64,000 bases of DNA from Methylobacterium mesophilicum. Its GTDB lineage: Bacteria > Pseudomonadota > Alphaproteobacteria > Rhizobiales > Beijerinckiaceae. The notes under the pieces were generated by a model. That model ran no database searches. It was not told the DNA's origin and worked only from the letters and a program-made list of their open reading frames with translations. The first letter of the stretch is position 1, and each line of letters begins with the position of its first letter. Positions 50,699-59,802 of the stretch are shown here, one piece after another. A program made the translations under genes and the position numbers. Where the stretch lies: positions 1-64,000 of the forward strand of contig NZ_BPQU01000016.1 of the NCBI RefSeq assembly GCF_022179445.1, in the 5' to 3' direction.

Positions 50699-51664
50699 AT
50701 GCCGACGCAGACCCTCCTGGCCGCCGCGACCGCCGTTGCCCTCGGGCAGGGCACGGCGCAGTCGATTCCCTCGGTCTCGGCCACGACGACCTACCACCGG
50801 GTCGAGATCGACGGCGTCGGCATCTTCTACCGTGAGGCCGGCCCACGCGACGCGCCCACGGTGCTGTTGCTGCACGGCTATCCGTCGTCATCCCGGCAGT
50901 GGGACCCGCTGCTGCCGCTCCTCGCCGACCGCTACCATCTGCTCGCCCCGGACTACCCGGGCTTCGGACAGAGCGACGCGCCGTCGCCGGCCCGGTACAC
51001 CTACACCTTCGACACTCTCGCCAAGACCATGGAAGGCTTGGTCGCCCGGCTCGGCATAGAGCGCTACACGCTGTTCCTGCAGGATTACGGCGGGCCGGTC
51101 GGCTTCCGCATGGCGCTGGCTCATCCCGAACGGGTCAGCGCGCTCATCGTTCAGAACGCCAACGCCTATGCGGAGGGCCTCGGTGCCAAATGGCAGGGCA
51201 TCGCCCGGTACTGGGCTGATCCCGCAGCCCATCCCGAGCAGCTCGATGCGTTCACGTCGCTCGAAGGGGCCAAGCAGCGCCACCTCGGCACCAGCCCCAA
51301 CCCAGAGCGCTACAATCCGGACACCTGGGCCGACGAGTACGCCATCCTGGCGAGGCCGGGCGAGCGGGAGATCCAGGCAGCGCTGCTCTCCGACTACCGC
51401 ACGAACGTCGCGTCCTACCCGGCCTGGCAGGCCTGGATGCGGGAGCATCGGCTGCCGACGCTCGTGCTGTGGGGCCGCTACGACCCCTCCTTCATCGTGC
51501 CGGGCGCCGAGGCCTACCTGCGTGACGTGCCCAAGGCGGAACTGCACATCCTCGATGCCGGGCACTTCGCGCTGGACGAGGCGACGGATGAGATCGCCCG
51601 GCTCACCCGCGACTTCCTCGGCCGCGTCGAGACGAAGGCTCTCCCGTCACCGGCCCCGCGTTGA
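50699..51664 (+). CDS. Alpha/beta hydrolase, dehalogenase/epoxide-hydrolase-like
   Basis: A 321-residue alpha/beta hydrolase with a signal-like N-terminus (MPTQTLLAAATAVALGQGTA). The nucleophile elbow reads LFLQDYGGPVGFRMA, so the nucleophile is Asp rather than Ser, as in haloalkane dehalogenases and epoxide hydrolases. The oxyanion region is LLLHGYPSSSRQW, the acid is in LWGRYDPSF and the His is in DAGHFALDE. Substrate is unknown. AAGGAG precedes ATG 50699; the frame runs into the LysR fragment upstream. If the signal peptide is real, the enzyme acts in the periplasm, which is unusual for this group. Confidence 0.82.
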   Translation: MPTQTLLAAATAVALGQGTAQSIPSVSATTTYHRVEIDGVGIFYREAGPRDAPTVLLLHGYPSSSRQWDPLLPLLADRYHLLAPDYPGFGQSDAPSPARYTYTFDTLAKTMEGLVARLGIERYTLFLQDYGGPVGFRMALAHPERVSALIVQNANAYAEGLGAKWQGIARYWADPAAHPEQLDAFTSLEGAKQRHLGTSPNPERYNPDTWADEYAILARPGEREIQAALLSDYRTNVASYPAWQAWMREHRLPTLVLWGRYDPSFIVPGAEAYLRDVPKAELHILDAGHFALDEATDEIARLTRDFLGRVETKALPSPAPR

Positions 51665-51752
51665 GAGGATGGCCCTCGTTGGACGTGGGCCATCCTCGAA
51701 CGCCCGCCCCGGAACGATGCCCGCCTCGGCGATGCTGCCGGGCTCTCGACGA

Positions 51753-52589
51753 TCACGGTCTGATGAAGGCGAGAATGTCGGCATTGATGACATCCGCATG
51801 CACGGTCAGCATGCCATGCGGGTATCCGGGATATGTCTTCAGTGTTCCGTTCTTCAGGAGCGTGATCGATTTCAGCGCCGCGTCGGCGATCGGCACGATC
51901 TGGTCGTCCTCGCCATGCAGCACCAGGGTCGGCACCGTGATCGCTCTGAGATCCTCGGTCTGATCGGTCTCCGAGAAGGCCTCGATACCCTCATAATGGG
52001 CTTTGGCGCTGCCCATCATCCCCTGCCGCCACCAGTTCTGGATGACACCCGGAAGGATTTTCGCCCCGTCGCGGTTGAAACCGTAGAACGGACCGGCCGG
52101 GACATCGAGGAAGAACTGGGCGCGGTTCTCGGCGAGCGCCTTGCGGAATCCGTCGAACACGTCGCGGGGCAACCCCTCCGGATTGGCCTCGGTCCTGAGC
52201 ATCAGAGGTGGGACGGCGCTCACCAGGACCGCCTTGGCGACACGCTCCTGCGGCTGGCCGAAGGTGGCGACATAGCGGGCGACCTCGCCGCCCCCGGTGG
52301 AGTGGCCGATATGGATGGCGTTCCTGAGATCGAGATGCTCCACCACGGCAGCGGCATCGGCCGCGTAGTGATCCATGTCATGGCCGTCCGAGACTTGCGC
52401 CGAGCGGCCGTGACCCCGGCGGTCATGGGCGACGACGCGATAGCCGTTCCGCACGAAAAACAGCATCTGCGCGTCCCAATCGTCCGACGAGAGCGGCCAG
52501 CCGTGATGGAACATGATCGGCTGGGCATCCTTCGGACCCCAATCCTTGTAGGCGATCTCGGTGCCGTCCCGGGTCTTAACGGTGGCCAT
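51753..52589 (-). CDS. Alpha/beta hydrolase, non-haem chloroperoxidase type
   Basis: A 278-residue alpha/beta hydrolase close to cofactor-free chloroperoxidases/arylesterases. Landmarks are MFHHGWPLSSDDWDAQMLFF, HDRRGHGRSAQ, the serine elbow HIGHSTGGGEVARYVA, VLHGEDDQIVPI with the acid and GYPHGMLT with the His. No signal peptide, so cytoplasmic. It usually acts as an esterase or perhydrolase. It converges with the Asp-type hydrolase gene. Confidence 0.88.
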   Translation of the reverse strand: MATVKTRDGTEIAYKDWGPKDAQPIMFHHGWPLSSDDWDAQMLFFVRNGYRVVAHDRRGHGRSAQVSDGHDMDHYAADAAAVVEHLDLRNAIHIGHSTGGGEVARYVATFGQPQERVAKAVLVSAVPPLMLRTEANPEGLPRDVFDGFRKALAENRAQFFLDVPAGPFYGFNRDGAKILPGVIQNWWRQGMMGSAKAHYEGIEAFSETDQTEDLRAITVPTLVLHGEDDQIVPIADAALKSITLLKNGTLKTYPGYPHGMLTVHADVINADILAFIRP

Positions 52590-52785
52590 GGTGTTCCCCG
52601 TACCTGATCCGCTTCCGTTCAGGCCGTTCCGCCGGACGGCCGAGCACGGTTCCTAAGGGTATCGCGCCCGCGCCCGCTTGTACGAAAGCGTCGCGATTGT
52701 GCCGTTACGGCGCCGAACGCACCGTCGTCCCGACGGCCGCGCGGGTTCGTGCCGAACGGCGTTGGGCAAGCCCGGCGGCGCGCCC

Positions 52786-53181
52786 CTAACGTGAAAGCGG
52801 GCGGGCTCCCAGCACGGTGGTCAGGCAGCGCTCGAACTGGTCCGCCTCGAACGGCTTCGCGTAATACGCGAAGGCTCCGAGCGCGAGCGCCCGCTCGCGG
52901 GTCGCCTCGCTCGGATAGGCCGTCATCACCATGACGGGAAGATGCGGCCGCTGGCCCGCCAGGATCCTGAGGAGATCGAGCCCGCTCAAGCCCGGCATCT
53001 GCACATCCGTCACCACGAACGCGATGTTGGCCTGGTCGAGCGTGGCGAGCAGCGGTTCCACGCCGTCGAACACGAGGGCTTCGTATCCCAGCGCGCGCGT
53101 CAGACGATCGAGGGCGGAGCGGATCGAGGGATCGTCGTCCACGATGGCGACGACGGGACTGCGCACGGGACGTTCAGCCAT
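52786..53181 (-). CDS. Single-receiver response regulator
   Basis: A 131-residue receiver-only response regulator: AIVDDDPSIRSALDRLTRAL, phosphorylated Asp in FVVTDVQMPGLSGLDLL, Thr in VMVMTAYPSE and Lys in AYYAKPFEAD. Without an output domain it must pass the signal to another protein. Its start lies inside the 3' end of the kinase gene (8-bp overlap), so it is the partner of that kinase. Confidence 0.92.
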   Translation of the reverse strand: MAERPVRSPVVAIVDDDPSIRSALDRLTRALGYEALVFDGVEPLLATLDQANIAFVVTDVQMPGLSGLDLLRILAGQRPHLPVMVMTAYPSEATRERALALGAFAYYAKPFEADQFERCLTTVLGARPLSR

Positions 53182-54664
53182 GGGCGAGCGGCAGCATGAA
53201 GTGGAAGGCGGCGCCCCCCGTCGGGGCGGCGTCCACCCAGATGTCGCCCCCATGCGCGTCGATCAGGTTTCGGCAGATGGCCAGACCCATCCCCATGCCA
53301 CCAACCTTGGTTGAGTGGAACGGTTCGAAGATCCGCGCACGCCGTTCGGGCTCGATGCCGGGACCCGTGTCGATCACCTCGACCACCACGGAGGCGGCAA
53401 ACCGCCGGATCGCGATGGTGATGTCCTTCCGGCCCGGGGCGTCTGCCATGGCCTGGGCCGCGTTGACCAGCAGGTTGACGAAGATCTGCTGGATCTGGAT
53501 CAGATCCGCCGGGACGGGCGGGATCGCCTCCTCGGCGGCGAGATGGATCGTGGCGCCGTGGCTGCGGATCTCGCGTTCCACCAGGAGGTTCGCGTCCCGC
53601 GCGGCCTGGACCAGGTCGATCGGGGCGACGATCCGCGGCGCGTTGCTGAGATACGAGCGCGTCCGCGCCACGACATCGCGGGCGCGCGTCGCCTCGGACA
53701 CCACGTCGTCGAGGGCGAGGGAGGCCTCGACCACGTCGGGCTCGGCGCGGCGCAGCCAGCGCAGGGCCGCCTGGGCGTTGGCGACGATGGCTGCCAGGGG
53801 GGAGTTGACCTCGTGGGCGATGGAGGCGCTGAGCGCCCCGACCGTGGTGATCCGCGAGGTCCGGGCGAGTTCCGTGTCGGCCGCCGCGAGATGGGCCTGG
53901 GCGCGCTTGAACGCCGTGACGTCGAGCGACGTGACGATCACGTCGGCGAACGCCGCGCGCTCCTGCGGCAGCGTCGCCGTGAACAGCACGTCGCGTTCGC
54001 GCCCATCGGCGCCCAGGATGTGGGCTTCCGAGCGAAAGAAGCGGTCGCCCCGGCCGAATGCGACGAGCCACTGCACGAAGGTCTGGTCGGTGTCGGGCAG
54101 CAGGCGATCCAGGGAGCCGAGATAGGCATCCTTGGCCGCCGCGCCGGTCTCCTCCAGGGTGAAGGCGTTCACATCCGTGATGATGACCCTCGCCCGCAGG
54201 GCGCGGAGCTCATCGGGGTGGCTGGCGAAATGGCACTCGATGTCGACGATTCCGTCCCGGCGCAGGGCCGCGACGGCGTCGGCCACGGCGGTCCAATCCT
54301 CGCGCCAGATCGAGATGCCCGAGCGCTCGTAGATGGCCTCGAAGGCACGGTCGGCGCTCCGCCGGCCTCGCCGCAGCGCCATGAGATGGGCCGCGGTGGC
54401 GGCCGCAGCGAGAAGCGCCAGGATCCCGCAGAGGATCGGCAGGACGCCGCTCGACGACGCGCCCGTCGAGCCCGCCAGGAAGGCCAAGGCGACCGGGATG
54501 CCGACCGACAGCCCCGCGGCGGCGAGGTCTCCCGCGCCGATGTCCGCGGGGCGGGATGCCGGCGCGCGCATCCAGGCCGGCAGGTCGTCGTCGCCGGTGA
54601 CCTGCTGGTGGGACGTCTGCGCCAGGCTCGGCCAGCGCGAGAAGACCTGCCGCATGCCACTCAT
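53174..54664 (-). CDS. PAS-containing sensor histidine kinase
   Basis: A 496-residue sensor kinase. Two close membrane helices near residues 50-95 (AAAGLSVGIPVALAFLAG; VLPILCGILALLAAAATAAH) are followed by a PAS region (~105-260; IYERSGISIWREDW ... RDVLFTATLPQERAAFADVI), the dimerisation/phosphorylation box (ALSASIAHEVNSPLAAIVAN) and an ATPase domain (NLLVNAAQAMADAP; DTGPGIEP; GMGMGLAICRNLIDAHGG). The H box and G boxes resemble FixL/DctB-type kinases. The periplasmic loop is very short, so the signal is probably sensed in the cytoplasm or membrane. Confidence 0.92.
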   Translation of the reverse strand: MSGMRQVFSRWPSLAQTSHQQVTGDDDLPAWMRAPASRPADIGAGDLAAAGLSVGIPVALAFLAGSTGASSSGVLPILCGILALLAAAATAAHLMALRRGRRSADRAFEAIYERSGISIWREDWTAVADAVAALRRDGIVDIECHFASHPDELRALRARVIITDVNAFTLEETGAAAKDAYLGSLDRLLPDTDQTFVQWLVAFGRGDRFFRSEAHILGADGRERDVLFTATLPQERAAFADVIVTSLDVTAFKRAQAHLAAADTELARTSRITTVGALSASIAHEVNSPLAAIVANAQAALRWLRRAEPDVVEASLALDDVVSEATRARDVVARTRSYLSNAPRIVAPIDLVQAARDANLLVEREIRSHGATIHLAAEEAIPPVPADLIQIQQIFVNLLVNAAQAMADAPGRKDITIAIRRFAASVVVEVIDTGPGIEPERRARIFEPFHSTKVGGMGMGLAICRNLIDAHGGDIWVDAAPTGGAAFHFMLPLAHG

Positions 54665-54723
54665 CCAACCGGGTCCACCAGCTTAGGGAAATCGTGCCGG
54701 CCCGTCTCCGATACGCCTGTATA

Positions 54724-55656
54724 ATGGCGCAATTCGACCGTGGATTGCATGTTGCCGCCATGGACTTGTATCGGCACGGCATCATCAAGTTTCCGAATGC
54801 AGGTTTGCTCGCTTCGTCCCACGCGCGGGGCTGGACGGGCGTCGCGGCCGAGCTGCGCTCCCATCCGTCCGGAGACCTGCCGGCGATCGTGCCGAACCAG
54901 ATGGAGATCACCCTGGCGACGCGGCGCAGTCCCGGCGCGCGGGTGAGCCGGAAGGGCGCGGGCGTGCGCCAGCAGACGCCCGTCGAGGCGGGGACGATCT
55001 GGCTGTGCCCGGTGGGTGTCGGCGAGGACGACATCAACATCTCGGCGCCGCTCACCGAGATCCTGCACATCTACCTGCCGGTCGACCGCTTCAAGGCCCT
55101 GGCCGACCTGTACGGCGATGCCCGCATCCGGGCCGACACGGTGCGCTACCTCGCGGATGTCCAGGATCCGCTGATCCGCCAGATCGCCCTGTCGATCCTC
55201 GGCGAACTCGTGGAGGAGAGTTCGGCGGGCCGGATGATGGTGGAGACCGCCGCGCTGACCCTCACCGCGCGGATCGCCCAGGCCTACGGGCACGATCGCC
55301 CGGACGCGGCCGGCGCAACCTCGGAGGAGGGCGCCTGTCCCGACCGGATTCAGCGCGCGATCGCCTTCATCCGCGACAATCTCGAGCGCGATCTCTCGAT
55401 CAACGAACTCGCCGCCGTCGCGTGCCTGAGCCCGTTTCACTTTGCCCGGATGTTCAAGCGCGTGACGGGACAGACACCCTACGGCTACGTCAGCGGGGAA
55501 CGATTGGCCTGTGCCTGCCGGCTTCTGGCCGACCGCAAGACCCCGATCCTCGACGTCGCCCTGCGTTCCGGATTCTCGAGCCAGGCTGCCTTCGGAACGG
55601 CGTTCAAGCGCGTCAAAGGTCACACGCCGTCCGAATATCGGAGGCTCATCAGCTAG
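54724..55656 (+). CDS. AraC-family transcriptional regulator
   Basis: A 310-residue regulator. The N-terminal ~190 residues form a sensing domain (IIKFPNAGLLASSHARGWTG; TIWLCPVGVGEDDINIS). The C-terminal double helix-turn-helix is complete: NLERDLSINELAAVACLSPF, HFARMFKRVTGQTPYGYV and LDVALRSGFSSQAAFGTAFK. ATG 54724 or ATG 54760 are both plausible; a GTG further upstream is also open. It diverges from the kinase operon. The target is unknown. Confidence 0.88.
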   Translation: MAQFDRGLHVAAMDLYRHGIIKFPNAGLLASSHARGWTGVAAELRSHPSGDLPAIVPNQMEITLATRRSPGARVSRKGAGVRQQTPVEAGTIWLCPVGVGEDDINISAPLTEILHIYLPVDRFKALADLYGDARIRADTVRYLADVQDPLIRQIALSILGELVEESSAGRMMVETAALTLTARIAQAYGHDRPDAAGATSEEGACPDRIQRAIAFIRDNLERDLSINELAAVACLSPFHFARMFKRVTGQTPYGYVSGERLACACRLLADRKTPILDVALRSGFSSQAAFGTAFKRVKGHTPSEYRRLIS

Positions 55657-55764
55657 GCGTGCGATTTAGAAGAGCAAGATCGACGAAAAGTGCCGCAAAC
55701 TCGATGAATACTTTATAACCGAAGCGAAGATATCGTTTTTCCTGCAGAGACAGGAGAGACTACG

Positions 55765-56709
55765 ATGCTCGATGCATCCCCCTCGCGCCCCGATCGGTCG
55801 GAGACTCGCCTCGGCTCGTCCGCGGTGCGCGCCTGGGAGCGGGCCATCGTGCCGTCCCACTGTCCACCTCGGCGGCCGCGAGGCTGGCCCGCAACGGGGT
55901 CGGACGGGGCCGACATCCTGGCCTACAGAGTGGAGGCGTCGGATGTCCCCTCGTCGATCGCGCGTTGCGACGCCCTGCTCGTGCAGGTCTTGCCGACGGA
56001 TCGGCCGGTCGCGGAGCGTGACCGGCCCCAACCCGGCGACGTTCTGCTCGTGGATCTGCGGCAACCCCACGCGATCGCTGTCTCGCCCGGAGCCGTGCAC
56101 ATCACGCTCCACGGCGCGCTGCTCGGGGAGATTGCCGCATGCTTTCGTTCCGGCCGGGCCAACCCCCTCGACGCGCTGACGGAGGCCTGCGGCCGGCGCC
56201 TGAACGATGCCACGATCCGCGATCTGGCGCTGCGCGCCTGCGCGACGCTCGATCGGGCGGATCGCGGGGCGACGGTGTTCCGCAACCAACTCGGCCGGGC
56301 CCTGGCGGCCCACCTGCTCGCAACCTACGCGACCTTCGCAGACGCCGTGGAGCCCGCGCGCGGCGGTCTCGCGCCCTGGCAACTCAAGCGCGCTCAGGAT
56401 CGGATGCGCGATGCGCTCGCGCAATCGCTCAGCCTGCCGTCGGTCGCGGCGGCTTGCGGCCTGTCACCCAACCATTTCGCCCGCGCCTTCCGCTGCTCCA
56501 CGGGGGTGTCGCCCCATGCCTGGCTCGTGCGGCAGCGCCTCGCCCGCGCCAAGGACCTGATGCGCGCGCAAGACCTGTCTTTGGCCGACATCGCCCTGGC
56601 CTGCGGCTTCGCCGACCAGAGCCACTTCACCCGCGTCTTCGCACGTGAGGAGGCCATGAGCCCGGGCCGCTGGCGCCGGTCGATCGAACGGGACTCGGCC
56701 GCCGGCTGA
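55765..56709 (+). CDS. AraC-family transcriptional regulator
   Basis: A 314-residue regulator with a cupin-like AraC-binding region (PQPGDVLLVDLRQPHAIAVS) and a C-terminal double helix-turn-helix (LSLPSVAAACGLSPNHFARA, VSPHAWLVRQRLARAKDLMR, DIALACGFADQSHFTRVFAR). AGGAGAG precedes the ATG. It follows another AraC gene by 108 bp in the same direction, but the two are not close copies. The 110 bp before it are AT-richer than average. Confidence 0.9.
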   Translation: MLDASPSRPDRSETRLGSSAVRAWERAIVPSHCPPRRPRGWPATGSDGADILAYRVEASDVPSSIARCDALLVQVLPTDRPVAERDRPQPGDVLLVDLRQPHAIAVSPGAVHITLHGALLGEIAACFRSGRANPLDALTEACGRRLNDATIRDLALRACATLDRADRGATVFRNQLGRALAAHLLATYATFADAVEPARGGLAPWQLKRAQDRMRDALAQSLSLPSVAAACGLSPNHFARAFRCSTGVSPHAWLVRQRLARAKDLMRAQDLSLADIALACGFADQSHFTRVFAREEAMSPGRWRRSIERDSAAG

Positions 56710-56746
56710 ACCGCTCCGGGTCCGCGCGCCCGCGGGGACGCCGCCG

Positions 56747-57472
56747 TCAGGTCGCGTGCTCGGCCGGCGGAAGCACCGTGGCGACACCCCCGAGGAGCGT
56801 CTGGATCTTGGCCTGAATGATGTCCTTGATGTTTCCGTCCGGCGGAAGGCGATAGATAAATTCTCGCACGCCGAGGTAGAATATCGAGGAATGGATGGAC
56901 CAAACGATCTCGATCTCGATGTTCGATGCGGGCACATCCCTGATCGACGGTCGATCGAAATGAGTCCGCAATTCCTCGACCACGCTTTCGAACACGCGGT
57001 CGCGCAGGAAATTCAGATAGCGGGCGTTGAAATCCAGGTTCTTCAAACCCGCAAACATGAAGAGCCGGACCCACTCCGGCGTCAGGATGACGTTGGCGTA
57101 ACTGACGTAGAACTTCGTCAGCCGCGTCTCCAAGGGGACGCTTCGATCCTTGATCGTCTCCTCCCAGAACGGATCCCAGCGCCCCACGAAGACGTCTTGG
57201 TAGACGCGCTCGATCAGAGCCTCCTTGCTCGGGAAATAGCGGTAGAGCAGCGGCTGCGTGATCCCCAGTATCGAGGCGAGTTCGCGCGTCTGACCTTCGA
57301 AGCCGCGCTCGGCGAAGAACGCGACGGCTGCAGCGGCGATGCTCTTCTCACGATCGATGGGCGACAGCCGCCTGCGCGACCCGGTTTGGCCCCGCTCGGC
57401 AGAATTCTGGGAGCGTCGGGAGGCGGTGAGCGGACCAGCAGGGCCGGGCTTCGACTTGGGCGAACGAGCCAT
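56747..57472 (-). CDS. TetR-family transcriptional regulator
   Basis: A 241-residue repressor. After a basic, disordered N-terminus the helix-turn-helix domain is at ~40-90: REKSIAAAAVAFFAERGFEG, TRELASILGITQPLLYRYFP and SKEALIERVYQDVF. The ligand-binding part includes LTKFYVSYANVILTPEWVRL. Three operator-like repeats of T(G/T)ATC(A/G)ANCGATAA lie 28-180 bp upstream, so it probably represses itself and perhaps the divergent FixJ-type gene. Confidence 0.9.
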   Translation of the reverse strand: MARSPKSKPGPAGPLTASRRSQNSAERGQTGSRRRLSPIDREKSIAAAAVAFFAERGFEGQTRELASILGITQPLLYRYFPSKEALIERVYQDVFVGRWDPFWEETIKDRSVPLETRLTKFYVSYANVILTPEWVRLFMFAGLKNLDFNARYLNFLRDRVFESVVEELRTHFDRPSIRDVPASNIEIEIVWSIHSSIFYLGVREFIYRLPPDGNIKDIIQAKIQTLLGGVATVLPPAEHAT

Positions 57473-57499
57473 GAGCCCTCGTTACCATGGTGGCTGGGC

Positions 57500-57513
57500 T
57501 GATCAAACGATAA
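57500..57513. promoter_or_regulatory. TetR operator-like site 1
   Basis: TGATCAAACGATAA, 28 bp before the tetR start, matching 13 of 14 bases of site 3. Binding here would block tetR transcription or initiation. Confidence 0.55.
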
Positions 57514-57584
57514 ACGATTCGGATCCCTCCTCGGCGCGATCAAGACCTCCGCAATCGCATAGCATGCCAGCTGGCCTGACATTC

Positions 57585-57600
57585 TTTATCGAGCGATAAA
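57585..57600. promoter_or_regulatory. TetR operator-like site 2, perfect palindrome
   Basis: TTTATCG-AG-CGATAAA, a palindrome with perfect 7-bp arms, containing TTATCGAGCGATAA, which shares 11 of 14 positions with the other two sites. Confidence 0.6.
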
Positions 57601-57632
57601 CAGCATTGACAGGCGGCCAAGGCCGCACCATT

Positions 57633-57653
57633 GTTGATCAATCGATAATCAAC
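57633..57653. promoter_or_regulatory. TetR operator-like site 3
   Basis: GTTGATCAATCGATAATCAAC holds TGATCAATCGATAA and is itself bounded by the inverted arms GTTGAT and ATCAAC. It is the site furthest from tetR and nearest the FixJ-type gene. Confidence 0.55.
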
Positions 57654-57840
57654 AGTCGGGCTTGGACGCGCCGCGTCGAGGGCCGGGCGGATCGCCCGAT
57701 CAGGGGGAGGAGGCGTCATGGGAACGACCGGAGGCCGTCGCCGTGCACGAACCTTGCTGTGAACGCCGGCGCGGTACGGCATCATGGGAACCTTCCGGGA
57801 CGCTCCTCCCGGATCCGACACGTTTGGCGTTGCGAGTGAC

Positions 57841-58464
57841 ATGCCGGAAGCAACCGTTCACATCGTCGACGACGATCCGGCTGTACGCAGTGCGCTGACC
57901 CGTCTGTGCAGGTCGGCCGGCCTCGCGGCGGTCGCCCATCAAGATCCAACCACGCTGCCGATCACCCGGACGCGCGAAGCGTCGGAGTGCATCCTGCTGG
58001 ACGTGCGCCTGGCCGAGCAGAACGGCCTGACGGTCCAGGAGACCTTGCGCGATGCCGGCTGCACGGTGCCGATCATCTTCCTCACCGGATACGGGACCAT
58101 TCCCATGACCGTGCGGGCGATGCGCGGGGGTGCGGTCGAGTTCCTGACCAAGCCGGTCGGCGACATGGTGCTGCTCGAGGCCATCCATCGCGCGCTGGAG
58201 ATGGACGCCGCCACCTTGCGGGCCGGCCGCCTTCAGGACGCGTTGTCCAGGCGCTTCGGAGCGCTGACGGCGCGGGAAGGCGATGTGCTGCGATGTGCGA
58301 TCGGCGGCTTGATGAACAAGCAGATCGCCGCCGAACTCGGGATCACGGAGATCACCGCCAAGGTCCACAAGCGCCGCATGATGGAGAAGATGCAGGCCCG
58401 CTCGCTCGCGGACCTCGTGCTGATGGCGCATCAACTCGGGATCGAGGCGACGCGGCAGCGTTGA
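57841..58464 (+). CDS. FixJ/NarL-type response regulator
   Basis: A 207-residue response regulator. The receiver begins VHIVDDDPAVRSALTRLC with the phosphorylated Asp in ILLDVRLAEQNGL (the usual Pro two residues later is missing), Thr in IIFLTGYGTIP and Lys in EFLTKPVGD. The LuxR-type helix-turn-helix is LTAREGDVLRCAIGGLMNKQ then ITEITAKVHKRRMMEKM. The arrangement matches FixJ/TodT proteins. No partner kinase is adjacent. I chose ATG 57841; ATG 57784 would add 19 residues. Confidence 0.88.
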   Translation: MPEATVHIVDDDPAVRSALTRLCRSAGLAAVAHQDPTTLPITRTREASECILLDVRLAEQNGLTVQETLRDAGCTVPIIFLTGYGTIPMTVRAMRGGAVEFLTKPVGDMVLLEAIHRALEMDAATLRAGRLQDALSRRFGALTAREGDVLRCAIGGLMNKQIAAELGITEITAKVHKRRMMEKMQARSLADLVLMAHQLGIEATRQR

Positions 58465-58571
58465 CCAAACCGATCGGTCCCGGTCTGCCCTCGGTGAGGG
58501 ACGCTCCCCGCCGGACCGGCGTCGGCCAGTCGGTGGGGCTTTCCAGGCGGCGCTGCCCGGCAGAGCGACGA

Positions 58572-59609
58572 TCAGGCGCCCGGGATCAGAAAGCCCCGCC
58601 GGCGCGTCAGCGCCTCGGCCGCGGGACGCGGTACACCCAGGTTGGTCGCCAGCACGTCCGGCGGGTTCGAGCCCAACCAGGCCGAAAGATCGTTGGCTTG
58701 GTAATGCCCGTTGTTGAAGCCGATGAGCACCCGGAGGATGCCGGGCCCCGTGTTCCGGATGTAGTGTCCCGATCCCATTGGGGCGTAGCCGATATCGCCT
58801 GCGTCGAAGCTCTCGACGACGACATGGCCTTCGGCCAGGAACACGGCCATCTCGGCCGATCCGTCCAGGTAATATTGCCATTCGTCCGCATTCGGGTGCC
58901 AGTGCAGCTCCCGCATCGCCCCCGGCTCGATCTCGAGCACCGATCCCGCCATCGTGGTCGAGAGCGGGAATTCGTCGACCGTGACGGTGCGCTGGGTGCC
59001 GCCTCCGGGGACGCGCCGCGGTTCCTGTGCGTGGAGCGGGTACCGATGCCGCGACGTCAGTTCCGGCCGCGCCCGGGGCGCAGAATCCGGCGACCGGTCG
59101 TCCGGCACGGGCCCCAGGGCGAAGTACGCCTCGCCCCGGGGTAAGCCGGCGCGATCCGCCGGTGCGAGGCCGAGGTTCTGTGCCAAGGCGGCCTCAGGCG
59201 TATGCGCCAGCCAATCCGTGACGCTGAAGGTGTGGTCTTCGGAGAAGTCGCCGTTATCGAAGATGAGGATGAAGTGGCACTCCTCCGGTCCGAGCCCCTG
59301 GATCGAGTGCCCCCAGCCGCGCGGGAAATACCAGACGTCGCCGGGGCCGAAGGTGTCGATCGCCGAGCCGCCGTCGGGGTTCAGGATCGTGGTGCGGCAG
59401 GACCCCGAAACGACGTAGGCCCATTCGGCAGCGTTGGCGTGCCAGTGCATCTCCCGCATCCCGCCGGGCGCGAGCCGCATGGATACGCCGGCAATGCCCT
59501 GACTCGCAGGAAACTGTTTCACAGAGGCGCCGCGGGTGATGCCTCCGGGTCCAAGGCGAGGCGGTTGCGTCTCGAGGCGGTAGCGGAACGACAGATCCGT
59601 GATGGTCAC
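58572..59609 (-). CDS. Bicupin oxalate decarboxylase-like enzyme
   Basis: A 345-residue double cupin matching oxalate decarboxylases, which turn oxalate into formate and CO2 using Mn. Each half has a metal site: MREMHWHANAAEWAYVVSG with FPRGWGHSIQG, and MRELHWHPNADEWQYYLDG with MGSGHYIRN. The active lid loop of the N-terminal half reads DFSEDHTFSVTDWL, comparable to the SENST lid with its catalytic Glu. I chose the GTG at 59609 with GAGGG upstream; an ATG at 59678 is an alternative. Formate made here could feed C1 metabolism, which is inference. Confidence 0.88.
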   Translation of the reverse strand: MTITDLSFRYRLETQPPRLGPGGITRGASVKQFPASQGIAGVSMRLAPGGMREMHWHANAAEWAYVVSGSCRTTILNPDGGSAIDTFGPGDVWYFPRGWGHSIQGLGPEECHFILIFDNGDFSEDHTFSVTDWLAHTPEAALAQNLGLAPADRAGLPRGEAYFALGPVPDDRSPDSAPRARPELTSRHRYPLHAQEPRRVPGGGTQRTVTVDEFPLSTTMAGSVLEIEPGAMRELHWHPNADEWQYYLDGSAEMAVFLAEGHVVVESFDAGDIGYAPMGSGHYIRNTGPGILRVLIGFNNGHYQANDLSAWLGSNPPDVLATNLGVPRPAAEALTRRRGFLIPGA

Positions 59610-59802
59610 CGTACAACCCTCGCTGCAAGAGAAACCTGGCGTCCCGAGGGGCGCTCCGGGCGATGCGCCGCTTGACATCCGGAGGCGGTGGAACGGATGC
59701 GCGGTGCCGGGACGGATCGAAAACCTCACGCCTCACCGCCGCCAGCAAACGTTCCAGTTTCGGTATCCGCCGATCGCGTTCCTGATCTGGAGGCGATCGA
59801 AC

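Larger units (their letters stand above)
57473..57840. other. Divergent regulatory region with repeated operators
   Basis: This 368-bp gap between tetR and the FixJ-type gene carries three related operator-like sites, listed separately, in AT-richer DNA. No gene is credible here apart from a possible 19-codon N-terminal extension of the FixJ-type protein from ATG 57784. Confidence 0.7.
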
